Origin: Massilia sp. H-1
GTDB lineage: Bacteria; Pseudomonadota; Gammaproteobacteria; Burkholderiales; Burkholderiaceae_D
DNA: 64,000 bases
Assembly: GCA_024703915.1 (NCBI GenBank)
Contig: CP087969.1
Coordinates: forward strand, 4,774,001 to 4,838,000
Direction: 5' to 3'
Both the position numbers and the translations under genes were made by a program. The notes below the pieces were generated by a model. That model ran no database searches. It had not been told where the DNA came from and saw only the letters and a list, made by a program, of their open reading frames with translations. The stretch's first letter is position 1. Each line of letters opens with the position of its first letter. Below, piece after piece: positions 30,053-40,355 of the stretch.

Positions 30053-31706
30053 TCAGGCGGCGTCCCGCAAGGCGATCCGTTTTCCCGCCGGCGCCGCAGG
30101 CGGGCGGCGCGATGGACGCAGCTTCACCGCGCCGCTGCTGCGCCCGAACTGGAACACGCTGACGGCCCGTGTCAGCTGGACCGCTTCCAGCGCCAGGCTC
30201 GCCGCGGCGGCCGCTGCCTGTTCCACCAGTGCGGCGTTCTGCTGGGTCACCTGGTCCATGTGGGCCACGGCGCTGTTGACCTGATCGACCCCCAGGCTCT
30301 GCTCGCGCGAGGCGACCGCGATGTCCTGCATGATGTGCGTGACTTCCTGCGCCGAGGACACCATTTTCTCCATCGTGCTGCCCGCGTCCCGGACCTGCAC
30401 CAGTCCCAGATCCACCTTGCCGACCGAGACTTCGATCAGCTGCTTGATGTCCTTGGCGGCGGTGGCGCTGCGCTGCGCGAGACTGCGCACTTCGGAGGCG
30501 ACCACGGCGAAGCCACGCCCCTGTTCGCCCGCCCGCGGGCCTCGACGGCGGCGTTGAGCGCGAGAATATTGGTCTGGAACGCGATTCCTTCGATCAGGCC
30601 GATGATGTCGACAATTCTGCGCGACGACGCGTTGATGTCGTCCATCGTATGCACCAGGCCTGCCACCACTTGCCCGCCCTTGATGGCGACATCGGCCGAG
30701 ATGGCGGCAAGCGTGCTGGCCTGGTCCGCGCTCTCCGCATTCTGCTTGACGGTCGACGAGAACTGCTCGACGCTCGATGCGGTTTCTTCCAGGCTGGCGG
30801 CCTGCGCTTCTGTCCTGCTCGACAGATCCGCATTGCTTAGCCGCGATTTCCGAGGTGGCCAGCTCCATCGCGTCGATGTTGGTGCGCACATCGCGGATCG
30901 TGGCGACCAGGTTGCAGTTCATCTGGGCCAGCGCGCGAGTAACTGCCCCATCTCGTCGTGGGAGTGGGTGCTGAACGCGGCCGACAAGTCGCCCGCGGCA
31001 ATCGCCCGCGCGCCGCCCAGCGCCGCGACCAGCGGCTGCACGACATTGTGGCGCAGCGTGTACCACAGGAAGACGTTGATCAAGAGGCCAGCCGCGGTGG
31101 CGGCGAAGATCGGCGCGCCCGCGCCTTTGCCACTGAGGCTGGCCACGCACACACGCTTACCAGCAGCACATTGACGATGCTGGTGGCCAGCCAGATCCGG
31201 TCGCGCAGCGACAGCCGGGCGCGCCGCAGCTGGCGAAACAGCCAGCCGTTGCGCACCACTTCACCATCCTGCACGGTCCAGGCGCCGCCATCCGGGCCGT
31301 TCAGCCTGGCGTAACCCTCGCTGGCTGCCTGCACCTCCTGCTGCGTTGGCCGCACCCGGACCGACATGAAACCGGCCACGCGGCCCGCTTCATGGATCGG
31401 GGTCACATTGGCCTTGACCCAGTAATAGTCGCCATTCTTGCAGCGATTCTTGACCATCCCGGTCCACGGCGTCTCCGCCCGCAGCGAGGCCCACAGGTCG
31501 GCAAAGGCGGCGCGCGGCATGTCCGGATGGCGCACGATATTCTGCGGCTGGCCGATCAATTCGTCCTCCGCGAAGCCGCTCACTTCGCAGAAATAGGGGT
31601 TCACGTAGGTGATGTTTCCCTGGGTATCGGTCTTGGAGACGATCGCACGTTCGTCGTGCAAAACGACCTGGTGCGTGGTGACTGGCTGGTTGTTACGCAT
31701 GGACAT
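30053..31706 (-). CDS. PAS-domain methyl-accepting chemotaxis protein (Aer-like)
   Basis: About 545 residues. The N-terminal PAS domain (ITYVNPYFCEVSGFAEDELI, NIVRHPDMPRAAFADLWASL, NRCKNGDYYWVKANVTPI) matches the aerotaxis receptor Aer, which senses redox state through FAD. Two adjacent hydrophobic helices (IWLATSIVNVLLVSVCVASL and PIFAATAAGLLINVFLWYTL) anchor it, followed by HAMP and the signalling hairpin with IEGIAFQTNILALNAAVEAA. Indels near 31143, 30945, 30835 (AAG-NADLSSR, expected GCCGGC) and 30535 (AARAGEQGRGF). Start could be 31706 or 31700. An intact GCCGGC is at 30087-30092. It converges on the mocR gene with 11 bases between stops. Confidence 0.88.
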
Positions 31707-31840
31707 TCCCCTCGGAGTGGATGCAAACAGGACGTTTTTAGTGTTTTATGTACAACATTAATAGCATACTTGCCGCCCCGTGGCGCATCTGGCCGGGGAA
31801 ATTTCGCTGAGGGTTGTTTTTTCGGCATGTGTAATTGACT

Positions 31841-31868
31841 CTTGAAAAAGTCGGTGCAGGCCCCATCT
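31841..31868 (+). promoter_or_regulatory. Sigma-32 heat-shock promoter of htpG
   Basis: CTTGAAA (31841-31847), 13-base spacer, CCCCATCT (31861-31868). Both boxes match the RpoH consensus (CTTGAAA, CCCCATnT) exactly and lie 41 bases before the htpG start. Confidence 0.9.
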
Positions 31869-31908
31869 CGCTTCAATCCGTTCAACCTGTCTCAACGAGG
31901 ACTAAAAA

Positions 31909-33835
31909 ATGGCTGTTGCCGAAAAAGAAACCCTTGGTTTTCAAGCTGAAGTAAAGCAGTTGCTGCAACTGATGATCCACTCCCTGTATTCGAACAAGGA
32001 GATCTTCCTGCGCGAGTTGATTTCGAACGCCTCCGACGCCGCCGACAAGCTGCGCTTCAGAAGCGATCAACAACGACGCCCTGTACGGCAACGACCACGA
32101 ACTGAAGATCAAGGTCACCTTCGATAAAGAAGCAAAAACCATCACCATCGCCGATAACGGTATCGGCATGAACCGGGACGAAGTCATTTCGCACCTGGGC
32201 ACCATCGCCAAATCGGGCACCAAGGAATTCTTCGGCAAACTGTCCGGCGACCAGCAGGCCGACGCGGCCCTGATCGGCCAGTTCGGCGTGGGCTTCTATT
32301 CGGGCTTCATCGTGGCCGACAAGATCACCGTTGAAACCCGCCGCAGCTTGGCTGTCGACGCAGCCGAAGGCGTGCGCTGGGAATCGGGCGGCGAGGGCGA
32401 CTACAGCGTCGAAACCATCAACAAGACCGGCCGCGGCACCGACGTCATCCTGCACCTGCGCGACGGCGAAGAAGAGCTGCTCTCGGGCTGGAAGATCAAA
32501 TCGATCATCCGCAAGTATTCGGACCACATCTCGCTGCCGATCGTGATGCAGAAGGACGAGTGGGACGCGGAGAAAAAGAAACCGTCATCACCGACGAATT
32601 CGAAACCGTCAACCAGGCGAGCGCCCTGTGGGCCCGCAGCAAATCGGACATCACGTCCGAGCAGTACGACGAGTTCTACAAGCACGTCTCGCACGACTTC
32701 CAGGCGCCGCTGACGCACACCCACAACCGCGTGGAAGGCCGCAGCGAATACACCCAGCTGCTGTACGTGCCTGGCCACGCGCCGTTCGATCTGTGGGACC
32801 GCAACAAGCGCGGCGGCATCAAGCTGTACGTCAAGCGCGTGTTCATCATGGACGACGCCGAGCAGCTGATGCCTGCCTACCTGCGCTTCATCAAAGGCGT
32901 GATCGACTCGAACGACCTGCCGCTGAACGTCTCGCGCGAGATCCTGCAGGAGTCGCGCGACGTTAAGGTCATCCGCGAGGGCTCGACCAAGCGCGTGCTG
33001 GGCATGCTGGAAGAACTGGCCAACGCCGACGAGCAGGAAAAGAAAGACAAGTACGTCACCTTCTGGAAGGAGTTCGGCCAGGTCCTGAAAGAGGGTATCG
33101 GCGAAGACGCGGGCAACAAGGACCGCATCGCCAAGCTGCTGCGCTTTGCCTCGACCGCCAGCGACAATGCCGACCAGACCGTATCGCTGGCCGACTACAT
33201 CGCTCGCATGAAGGAAGGCCAGGAAAAGGTCTACTACGTCGCTGGCGATAACTACGTCGTGGCCAAGAACAGCCCGCACCTCGAGATCTTCCGCAAGAAG
33301 GGCGTCGAAGTGCTGTTGATGACGGACCGTGTCGATGAATGGATGCTGTCCTTCCTGACCGAATTCGAAGGCAAGGAACTGGTCTCGGTTGCCAAGGGCG
33401 GCCTCGATCTGGGCGGCCTGGAAGACGAAGCCGAGAAGAAGGAACACGAAGAGACCGAGAACTCGTACAAGGAACTGACCGAGCGCATGAAGGCCGCGCT
33501 GGGCGACAAGGCCAAGGACGTGCGCGTCACGTTCCGCCTGACCGATTCAGCCAGCCTGCCTGGTGGCGGACGAGAACGAGCTGTCCGGTAACCTGCTGCG
33601 CATGCTGAAAGCGGCGGGCCAGAACGCGCCGGAATCGAAGCCTATCCTCGAGATCAACCCGAACCACCCGCTGGTGACGCGCCTGAAGTTTGAAAGCGCC
33701 GAGAGCAGCCAGTTCGGCGACTGGTCGCACATCCTGTTCGATCAGGCCTTGCTGGCCGAAGGCGGTTCGCTGAGCGATCCGGCCACCTTCGTCAAGCGCC
33801 TGAACGAGATGCTGCTGGCGTCGACCGCGAAGTAA
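31909..33835 (+). CDS. htpG: HtpG, Hsp90 chaperone
   Basis: ATP-dependent cytosolic chaperone, about 635 residues. N-terminal GHKL ATPase: LQLMIHSLYSNKEIFLRELI, SNASDAADKLRF, IADNGIGMNRDEV and GQFGVGFYSGFIVADKITVE. Middle domain: HNRVEGRSEYTQLLYVPGHA, DLWDRNKRGGIKLYVKRVFI, NVSREILQESRDVKVI. C-terminal dimerisation part: DSASCLVADENELSGNLLRM and NPNHPLVTRL. Indels near 32060 (RFEAINND), 32578 and 33557. A perfect sigma-32 promoter lies upstream and a strong terminator downstream, so it is a single-gene heat-shock unit. Confidence 0.97.
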
Positions 33836-33853
33836 TTCGTTAAACGATCAAAC

Positions 33854-33888
33854 AACGGCCCGGCCGCGCAAGCGCCTGGGCCGTTTTT
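33854..33888 (+). terminator. Rho-independent terminator of htpG
   Basis: ACGGCCC (33855-33861) pairs with GGGCCGT (33878-33884), then TTTTT; 19 bases after the htpG stop. Confidence 0.85.
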
Positions 33889-33898
33889 GCTTCAGGGG

Positions 33899-34690
33899 CT
33901 AGTCGGAGAATGCTTTTCGCCACACCGGTTCACTCGGGAAGGTGGGGCGCAAGGTCACCATCATTTTTTTCCCATCGATCTCAATCGCGCCCTTCGTTTT
34001 CCGGGTTGCGAGCAGTGCCGAGACGCTATTCAAATCAGCGGCAGGCAAGAAGATGGAGTAGCCACGCTTGCGCTTGATGGTCGTTGGCGAATTCAAACCT
34101 GGCAAGGTCTTTGGCCAGGAAACGGATGCGTCTATCGCATAGCCGTAGTCCCAGACGATTGCTTCGACATATTTCGGTGTCCACTCGGTAGCGCCCTTGA
34201 ACTCGATGGAAGTGAGAAAGGCGTACAGCTTGCGAAGATCGGCGGGCAGAGGCTTGATGCGTCGATTTTCCTCGGGTGATGCGTCCACAGAACCCATACC
34301 GTAGATCGACGTCACGAGCGCCGTGTCATCGAATTTCAGGTAGAGCCTTGTCTCTGACTGATCTGTCGCTTCAGTCAGCGCGATATGCTGAAGGTCTTTG
34401 CGGAAAGGGCCGAAGGCGGCAAGCTTTGCCTTCAGGCTTTGCAATTCCTCGGGCGACAGCTGCTTCCAAAGATATTGCTCATTCTTGGTTTCGGACCGTT
34501 TGCGGAAAATGACTTGTCCATTCTCGTAGAGTACGAAGCTGGGCGTGTCGGAGTCGATCACCATGAGCCACGGATTGGTTTCGATCAGCACAGCGAGCGG
34601 GCGGGGGCCGTCAAATGGCAGGAATTCCGCCGCTTGGACACCCGGAATGGCGAGGAATAGAAAGACAATTAGTGCAAAGACTCGTTTCAT
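33899..34690 (-). CDS. Secreted protein, unknown function
   Basis: Uninterrupted frame, 263 residues from the preferred start MKRVFALIVFLFLAIPGVQA, which is a clear signal peptide (an in-frame upstream ATG at 34729 would bury it). The mature part (AEFLPFDGPRPLAVLIETNP, FVLYENGQVIFRKRSETKNE, QLSPEELQSLKAKLAAFGPF, VEAIVWDYGYAIDASVSWP) looks like a soluble beta-rich periplasmic domain. No family recognised. No membrane segment beyond the signal. Neighbouring small genes on the same strand are also exported. Confidence 0.7.
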   Translation of the reverse strand: MKRVFALIVFLFLAIPGVQAAEFLPFDGPRPLAVLIETNPWLMVIDSDTPSFVLYENGQVIFRKRSETKNEQYLWKQLSPEELQSLKAKLAAFGPFRKDLQHIALTEATDQSETRLYLKFDDTALVTSIYGMGSVDASPEENRRIKPLPADLRKLYAFLTSIEFKGATEWTPKYVEAIVWDYGYAIDASVSWPKTLPGLNSPTTIKRKRGYSIFLPAADLNSVSALLATRKTKGAIEIDGKKMMVTLRPTFPSEPVWRKAFSD

Positions 34691-34741
34691 GATTTCCCTG
34701 GTGTTAGGGATACGGGGCGGGTGTGGCAACCTTCGGGCACA

Positions 34742-35068
34742 TTACTTTTCCCAGCACATCTTCTCTCGGACGATCCACCCCTTCCTTTGTGTATCGTCGT
34801 CACTCTCAAGTTTGATGATGCAAACGTGGGTTGACGTCGAGACCTGCATTACCCGCATCTTTCCATGTTCGTTCAGGACTGATGCTGCAATGTCGCGAAA
34901 AGGTTTCTTTGGATATTCGAGGCGCAAAGCACTCGTCGCCATCCACGTGGCGAGCCTATCCTTGCCAGAAATATTCTTGGCGGTGTCAGCAAACGCGTGC
35001 CCCGAAAGAATGTTCAGCGCAATGATGGCGAACTTGAGGATGAGCAGGAAGGGCTGAGACTTGCCCAT
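34742..35068 (-). CDS. Small exported protein, unknown function
   Basis: 108 residues: MGKSQPFLLILKFAIIALNI begins a signal peptide or anchor ending near HAFADT. The mature part has RLATWMATSALRLEYPKKPF, MRVMQVSTSTHVCIIKLESD and the C-terminal KGWIVREKMCWEK with two cysteines. Its ATG overlaps the stop of the alpha/beta hydrolase (ATGA), so it is translated with it. The MGKSQ start is chosen because of that overlap. Function unknown. Confidence 0.6.
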   Translation of the reverse strand: MGKSQPFLLILKFAIIALNILSGHAFADTAKNISGKDRLATWMATSALRLEYPKKPFRDIAASVLNEHGKMRVMQVSTSTHVCIIKLESDDDTQRKGWIVREKMCWEK

Positions 35069-35616
35069 CAGTCTTGCGCCACTTGCGCACACAATTCTTC
35101 GAGCAGCTTCTGGCCCACGGGCCAGTCGCCAAGGTCGCTCGCGCCATTGATGTGCCCCGCGTTGCCGATGTCGACAAAGCGGCTGCCCCAGGCGTCGGCA
35201 AACTGGCGGGCGCGTGCAGGCGAGACGTATTCGTCGTCGGCGCTGGAGACCACGATGCTGGGGAAGGGCAGCTTCTCGAGCGGGATCGGTGCAAAGCCGT
35301 TGGCGGGAACCGGATACGAAGCCGCTTCGGTGTCGCTCGGCGCGACCAGCAAGGCGCCCGCGATCTTGAGCTGCGATCCCGACCTGGCCCACTGCACCAC
35401 CAGCTGGACGCCCAGGCTGTGCGCGACGAGAATTGGCGGACCTTCGCTGGCGGCGATGGCGGCGTCGAGTTCAGCGACCCATTCGTCGCGCACGGGGTTG
35501 TTGTAGTCGCGGTGCGGCACGCGCACGTAGGCGGGATGCTTGTGCTCCCAGTGGGTTTGCCAGTGTTGCGGGCCCGAGTTCCACAGGCCCGACAGGGTCA
35601 GTACATCACAATCCAT
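35068..35616 (-). CDS. RBBP9/YdeN-family alpha/beta hydrolase
   Basis: Intact, 182 residues. MDCDVLTLSGLWNSGPQHWQ is the typical N-terminus; nucleophile in PPILVAHSLGVQLVVQWARS (A-H-S-L-G in place of the usual G-H-S-L-G); acid and histidine around SSADDEYVSPARARQFADAW and DIGNAGHINGASDLGDWPVG. These are small cytoplasmic serine hydrolases with unknown natural substrate. Followed by a coupled small exported protein. Confidence 0.85.
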   Translation of the reverse strand: MDCDVLTLSGLWNSGPQHWQTHWEHKHPAYVRVPHRDYNNPVRDEWVAELDAAIAASEGPPILVAHSLGVQLVVQWARSGSQLKIAGALLVAPSDTEAASYPVPANGFAPIPLEKLPFPSIVVSSADDEYVSPARARQFADAWGSRFVDIGNAGHINGASDLGDWPVGQKLLEELCAQVAQD

Positions 35617-35694
35617 TATGCCTCCGGAGCTTGCACATTTTTAAGCCAGATTCTACGGTAAATCGCAGAATCCTGAGGCAGGCTGTGTGGTCAT

Positions 35695-35988
35695 TCAGGG
35701 CGCGATGATGGCGTCGGCGTAGGCGGCCAGCGTTTTCTCGGGCAGGAAGGGGGCGCCGATGGTCAGGATCGAATACAGGTTGTTCTGTAATTTACCGGTA
35801 TCGACTGGTCCTTCGCGCAGGGCCGTCTGCACCAGGTGCAGTGCCATGTCGGCCAGCAGGATCCGCTGCTTGTCGGACCAGCCGGGCTGGCCTTTGCTTG
35901 CAGGATCGGCGGTATAGGCCGATTCGGTCAGGTCATGCGCCTGCTTACTCAGGGCCAGTATCTGTGCGCGCGTGTCGGGATTCATCAT
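35695..35988 (-). CDS. Small protein coupled to the hydroxylase gene, unknown function
   Basis: 97 residues, intact: MMNPDTRAQILALSKQAHDL, PASKGQPGWSDKQRILLADM, ALHLVQTALREGPVDTGKLQ. Predominantly helical and soluble, with no motif recognised. Its start codons overlap the stop of the sterol-desaturase-family gene (ATGATGA), so it is probably a partner or accessory subunit of that membrane enzyme; this is inference from coupling. Confidence 0.6.
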   Translation of the reverse strand: MMNPDTRAQILALSKQAHDLTESAYTADPASKGQPGWSDKQRILLADMALHLVQTALREGPVDTGKLQNNLYSILTIGAPFLPEKTLAAYADAIIAP

Positions 35989-37161
35989 TTCTGTTTGCGG
36001 AACGGGAACAGGAACTGCTTGGTAAAACCGTCCGGCATGTAGTCACCCTGCACGCCGTACTTTTCCGGGAAACCCGTCTGGCCCTTGATGGCGGTCCCGA
36101 ACAGGTGGTCCAGGAAAGCGTAGTGGGCCGCATAGTTCTTGTCGATCGCCACGTCGTCCGACGAGTGGTGCCAGTGGTGGAAGTCCGGCGTGACGAAGAT
36201 GTACTTGAACGGCCCCCACGGTAGGTGCACATTGGCGTGATTGAACACGGCCTGGAAGCCGACGATCACGATGTACAGGTCCATCACGGTCTTGTCGAAA
36301 CCGAGCACATACAAGATGCCCAGCACGCCCACGCGGGTGACGATCAGCTCGAACATGTGCTGGCGCGGAACCGGCCAGCCAGTCCATGGTCTTGGCCGAG
36401 TGGTGCACCGCGTGGAAGCGCCACAGGAAGGGAATCTCGTGATACGAGCGGTGCGTCCAGTACTGCACGAAGTCGGCCGCCAGGATGCACAGCAGCAGTT
36501 GCGGAATCAGGGGAATCGACTGCACCGCTGCATGCACGCTGTCGTTGGCCATCCAGCCGAACAGGCGGTGAATCGCGAAGTTGACGGTCAGGAGCGCCAG
36601 GCCGACGATGAAATGGTTGACGGCAAAGTGCACCATGTCGGTCTGCCATTCCTTGCGGAACAGCAGTTGACCTTTATAGAGCGGGAACATTTTCTCGATC
36701 GCGGCAAAGATCACGGTCGAGCCGAGCAAGTCGAGGATGAACCAGTCCAGGCCGATGTAGGGCGTGTTGTCCGGGAAGTCGGCCACCGGCACGTGCGAGC
36801 CGCCCAGCGCCAGGGTTGCCAGCACCAGCGCGCCGGCCACGCCGTTCAAGCCCCGCTGGCGCTTGAACAGCATGTTCAGCAGACTGATCGAACCGGAAAT
36901 GACCAGCGCCGCGAACATGATGTGGCGGATGATGTCCGGATTGTATTTGTGGCGCAGTTCGGGCGTGGTCAGATACTGCGGGAAATGGAACGCCAGCACG
37001 CCCAGGAAGCACAGGATGCCGAGCGTCAGCGCAACGACGCCGCTGGCGATGCCCACGCCCGGCGTCAGCGGCCCGCTCTGCTTGAGCAGGTCGGTCGTTT
37101 CGCTGACGGCGCCGCCCACATTGCCGATGACGGCCTTGGCCGGATCCACGATCTGTTTCAT
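35985..37161 (-). CDS. Sterol desaturase / fatty acid hydroxylase family membrane protein
   Basis: About 390 residues, integral membrane di-iron oxygenase. The three histidine boxes are visible: YWTHRSYH, WRFHAVHHSAKTMDWL, and TPDFHHWHHSSDDVAIDK, with NHANVHLPWGPFKYIFVTPD between. An extended N-terminal half adds several helices (PGVGIASGVVALTLGILCFL, HIMFAALVISGSISLLNMLF). Bacterial members hydroxylate lipid chains or unknown sterol-like substrates. One indel near 36365 (WLAGSRQHMFELIV) splits the frame. Start at 37161, 41 bases before an AT-rich promoter-like gap. Confidence 0.85.
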
Positions 37162-37211
37162 TGCTGCATCCTGTGTCTGAGTGATCTTAATTGCAACATT
37201 CTATATCGCAA

Positions 37212-39402
37212 TTACGGTTTGCCAAAGAAAAGATAGAAGGTGTGGTTGCCATCCTGGCCGACTCCCAGACCCATGGTGAACGGGCCCAGGCCGGTATTGA
37301 GTGCGCCAAACATGCTGCCCGAGAATTTGGTGCCGACCGCCGGGCCGTTGAAGCGGCGCGAGATATGGCCCGCTTCCAGGGTGCCGCCCAGGTAGATATT
37401 CTTCAGGCCGAAGAACTCGGTCTGGCGGCTGTACATGGCGCGCGTGTAGCCGTAGCCTTCGCCGATGAACTGGCGGTTCGGGTAGCCGGTCAGATTGAGC
37501 ACGCCGCCGAGCGAGAACAATTCCAGCAGCGGAGCGCCATCGCCCCAGATTCTGCCGCCGCGCGGCCAGGCTGATGCGGTGGTGGCCCACGCCCCACACG
37601 CCTTCGAGTCCGGCCTCAAGGCGGCGGTAGTCCGCGTCGGACCCCATCGGCTTAGCTCGAAATGCGCGCGTTGGCGAACGCAAAGGTGCCGGTGGTCGGG
37701 AATACCCAGTCGTCCAGCCGGTCCTGCAGGAAGTCCATCTTGATCACGGCGATCTGGTCGGACTGGGTGGCAAAGTCCTGCACCGCCACGCTCGGACTGG
37801 CGCGCGAGCTGCCGCGCTCCACGCCGAAGCGCAGCGTGGTGGTGTTGTCGATGTGGCGGCCGAAATCGAGGCCGAACGAATGCTGGCGGATCGTGTAGGT
37901 GGCGACCGGGCGCTCATTGACGATCAGGTTGTCGCGCGTTTGCGAGAGCCGGAACACGGGCGCGACGAACCAGTCGCTTACTAGCCGCGTCGAACGGCTG
38001 GTACAGCTGCGAATTGACGGACATGACCTGGCCCAGCGAGATGTCGTTGCGCCACTCCAGCCCCGCCGCATTGAGCCACTTGGAGCGGTGATTGAGCAGG
38101 ACCGAGAAGTCGCTCTCATCAGCCAGATCGGTCGACAGGCGGAAGCCGCCGCGGATGTAGTTCGGCCCCCATTCCTTTTCCACCGGCTCGATCACCAGCG
38201 TGCGGCCTTCGGCGTCCTGCTCGAAGCGGTGGTTCACGTTCTGGAAGTCGCCGCTCGCATACAGGCTGTTCAGGTTGGCCTGCAGTTCGTCCATATTGAA
38301 GGTGGCGCCCGGTTTGATCGTGACCTTCGCCTCGACCGCGGCCACGCTCACGTGGCGCAGGTAGAACGGGTCGATGCGCACGGCCTTGATGGTGCTTACT
38401 TCGAGGCAGATGGCGGCCCTTGCGCGCGGCCATGTGCTCCTTCCACGCGTCGTCGTCGAGCGCCAGGGTAGCCAGCTGCGGCGCGACGGCGCGCGTGGCA
38501 GCTTCGCCGATGACGATGGTGCTGGCGGCGTTGTCGAAATCGGCGGCCGAATATTCGCCGAGGGCGGGCGTAATCAGCACGTCGGTAGGCGTCAGCTGGC
38601 GCAGCGAGGCTTCCACGTTTTGTTCGGTCAGGATGTTGAGCATCTGCTGGCCGACCCCGAACACGGACGTGATCTGGTCGCGCTTGAGCAGGGCCGTGCC
38701 GAGGTTGACGGCGATGATGACGTCGGCGCCCATCGAGCGCGCCACGTCCACCGGCAGATTGCGTACCAGGCCGCCGTCGAGCAGGGCGTGGCCGTCGATG
38801 TCGACCGGCGCGAACACGCCGGGGACCGACATGCTGGCCCGCATCGCGCGTGCGATGGCGCCGCGTTCGAGGACGACCATCTTGCCGGTTTCAATGTCGG
38901 TGGCGACGGCGCGGTAAGGAATGTCGAGCTGGTCGAAGTGGTCGATGTCGCCGGTGCGGGCGGCCAGGGTGTTGAAGAAGAACTCGATCTGCTGGCCGTA
39001 ATTCAGGCCGCGCGGCACTTGCAGTTCGGCGTCCCGAAAACCGAGCTCGCGGCTGCTGATGCTGTTGCGTTCATTGGCCTTGGTGTAGGTGGTGCGGGCC
39101 AGGCGCGGCGGATTGTCGTCCAGGACTTCGTTCCACTTGACCTTCTCCAGCCGTGCGGCGAGGTCTTTCGGATCGTTGCCCATGGCGTAAGCGCTTACCA
39201 CGATCGAACCCATACTGGTGCCGACCACGTAGTCGACCGGGATGTGCATCTCTTCGAGCACCTTGAGCACGCCGATGTGGGCCACCCCGCGCGCCCGCCG
39301 CCGGACAACACCAGCCCGACTTTGGGTCGGGCCAGGGCGGGGGAGGCGAGCAACAGGAACAGCAGCGGCGGCAGCGCCAAGGGTGCGGAAGGTGGTCGGC
39401 AT
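37212..39402 (-). CDS. PlpD-type patatin phospholipase with POTRA and beta-barrel (type Vd)
   Basis: About 725 residues. A signal peptide (LPPLLFLLLASPALA) leads into a patatin domain: LVLSGGGARGVAHIGVLKVL, nucleophile in VVGTSMGSIVVSAYAMGNDP, dyad in HALLDGGLVRNLPVDVARSM. Then a POTRA-like domain (YLRHVSVAAVEAKVTIKPG, LQANLNSLYASGDFQNVNHR) and an outer-membrane barrel (WGPNYIRGGFRLSTDL ... GQDGNHTFYLFFGKP). This is the architecture of PlpD from Pseudomonas, a type Vd autotransporter that exports its own lipase. Indels near 39380, 39293, 38393, 37977 and 37648; the last three expected GCCGGC sites. It is between the hydroxylase and kynA, same strand. Confidence 0.9.
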
Positions 39403-39462
39403 GGGATTTTCTACGGCTAAGTTGCTTGAGTGCCAAAACTTACCATAGATGTGGAGATGCCA

Positions 39463-39490
39463 CCACGTCGCCCTCGCGAGGGCGATGTGG
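39463..39490. repeat. Short palindromic repeat after kynA
   Basis: CCACGTCGCCCTCGCGAGGG followed by CGATGTGG is a near-perfect 28-base palindrome, immediately after the kynA stop. It shares the CGCCCTCGCG core with 18041 and 4211. It may also act as a 3' end structure for the kyn genes. Confidence 0.6.
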
Positions 39491-39492
39491 AT

Positions 39493-40340
39493 TTAGAGCG
39501 CGGTACGCAAGGCGAACAACTCCGGGAACAGCACCACATCAAGCATCTTGCGCAGATAGCTCACGCCCGCCGTGCCGCCGGTGCCGGTCTTGAAGCCGAT
39601 GATGCGCTCGACCGTCGTCACATGGCGGAAGCGCCAGAAGCGGAATGCCGTCTCCAGGTCGACCAGCTTTTCGGCCAGCTCATACAGCGCCCAGTGCTTG
39701 GCCGGATCCTGGTACACGCCCAGCCACGCGGCCTTGACCGATTCGTCATGGCTGGTCGGTTTGGTCCAGTCGGCGTTCAGGCGTTCCGGCGCGATGGCAA
39801 AGCCGCTGCGCGAGAGCAGCATCACCGCTTCGTCGTACACCGACGGCGCATTCAGTTCGCGCTCGAGGATGGTGTGCGCTTCGGTCGCCGTCTCGTGCAC
39901 CGCCAGCAGCGAAGCGTTCTTGTTCCCGAGGATGAACTCGAGTTCGCGGTACTGGTAGGACTGGAAGCCCGACGAGGCGCCCAGATACGGGCGGATCGCC
40001 GTGTACTCGGGCGGCGTCATGGTCGCCAGCACGTCCCAGGCGTGCACCAGCTGGTCCATGATGCGCGCCACGCGGGCCAGCATCTTGAAGGCCGGAGCCA
40101 GCTCATGCCGGCGCGCATGTTCACGCGCACGGCCTGCATCTCGTGCAGCATCAGCTTGAGCCACAGTTCGCTGGTCTGGTGCTGGATGATGAACAGCATC
40201 TCGTTATGGTTGGGCGAGCGCGGATGCTGGGCGTTGAGGATCTGGTCCAGGCCCAGATAGTCGCCATAGCTCATCGCTTCGCTGAAATCCATCTTGGCGC
40301 CGTGCCAGCTGGCAGGGCATTTTTTGTCATTGTCGGACAT
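39493..40340 (-). CDS. kynA: Tryptophan 2,3-dioxygenase KynA
   Basis: Heme enzyme opening the indole ring of tryptophan to give N-formylkynurenine. About 281 residues, normal length. Motifs: MSYGDYLGLDQILNAQHPRS, HNEMLFIIQHQTSELWLKLM, YLGASSGFQSYQYRELEFIL, and heme histidine in FWRFRHVTTVERIIGFKTGT, then GTGGTAGVSYLRKML. A single indel near 40105 (NMRAGELAPAFKML). Divided from kynU by 15 bases on the same strand, so an operon kynU-kynA; no kynB formamidase is adjacent in the window. Confidence 0.96.
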
Positions 40341-40355
40341 GGTGTCGTTTCTCTG

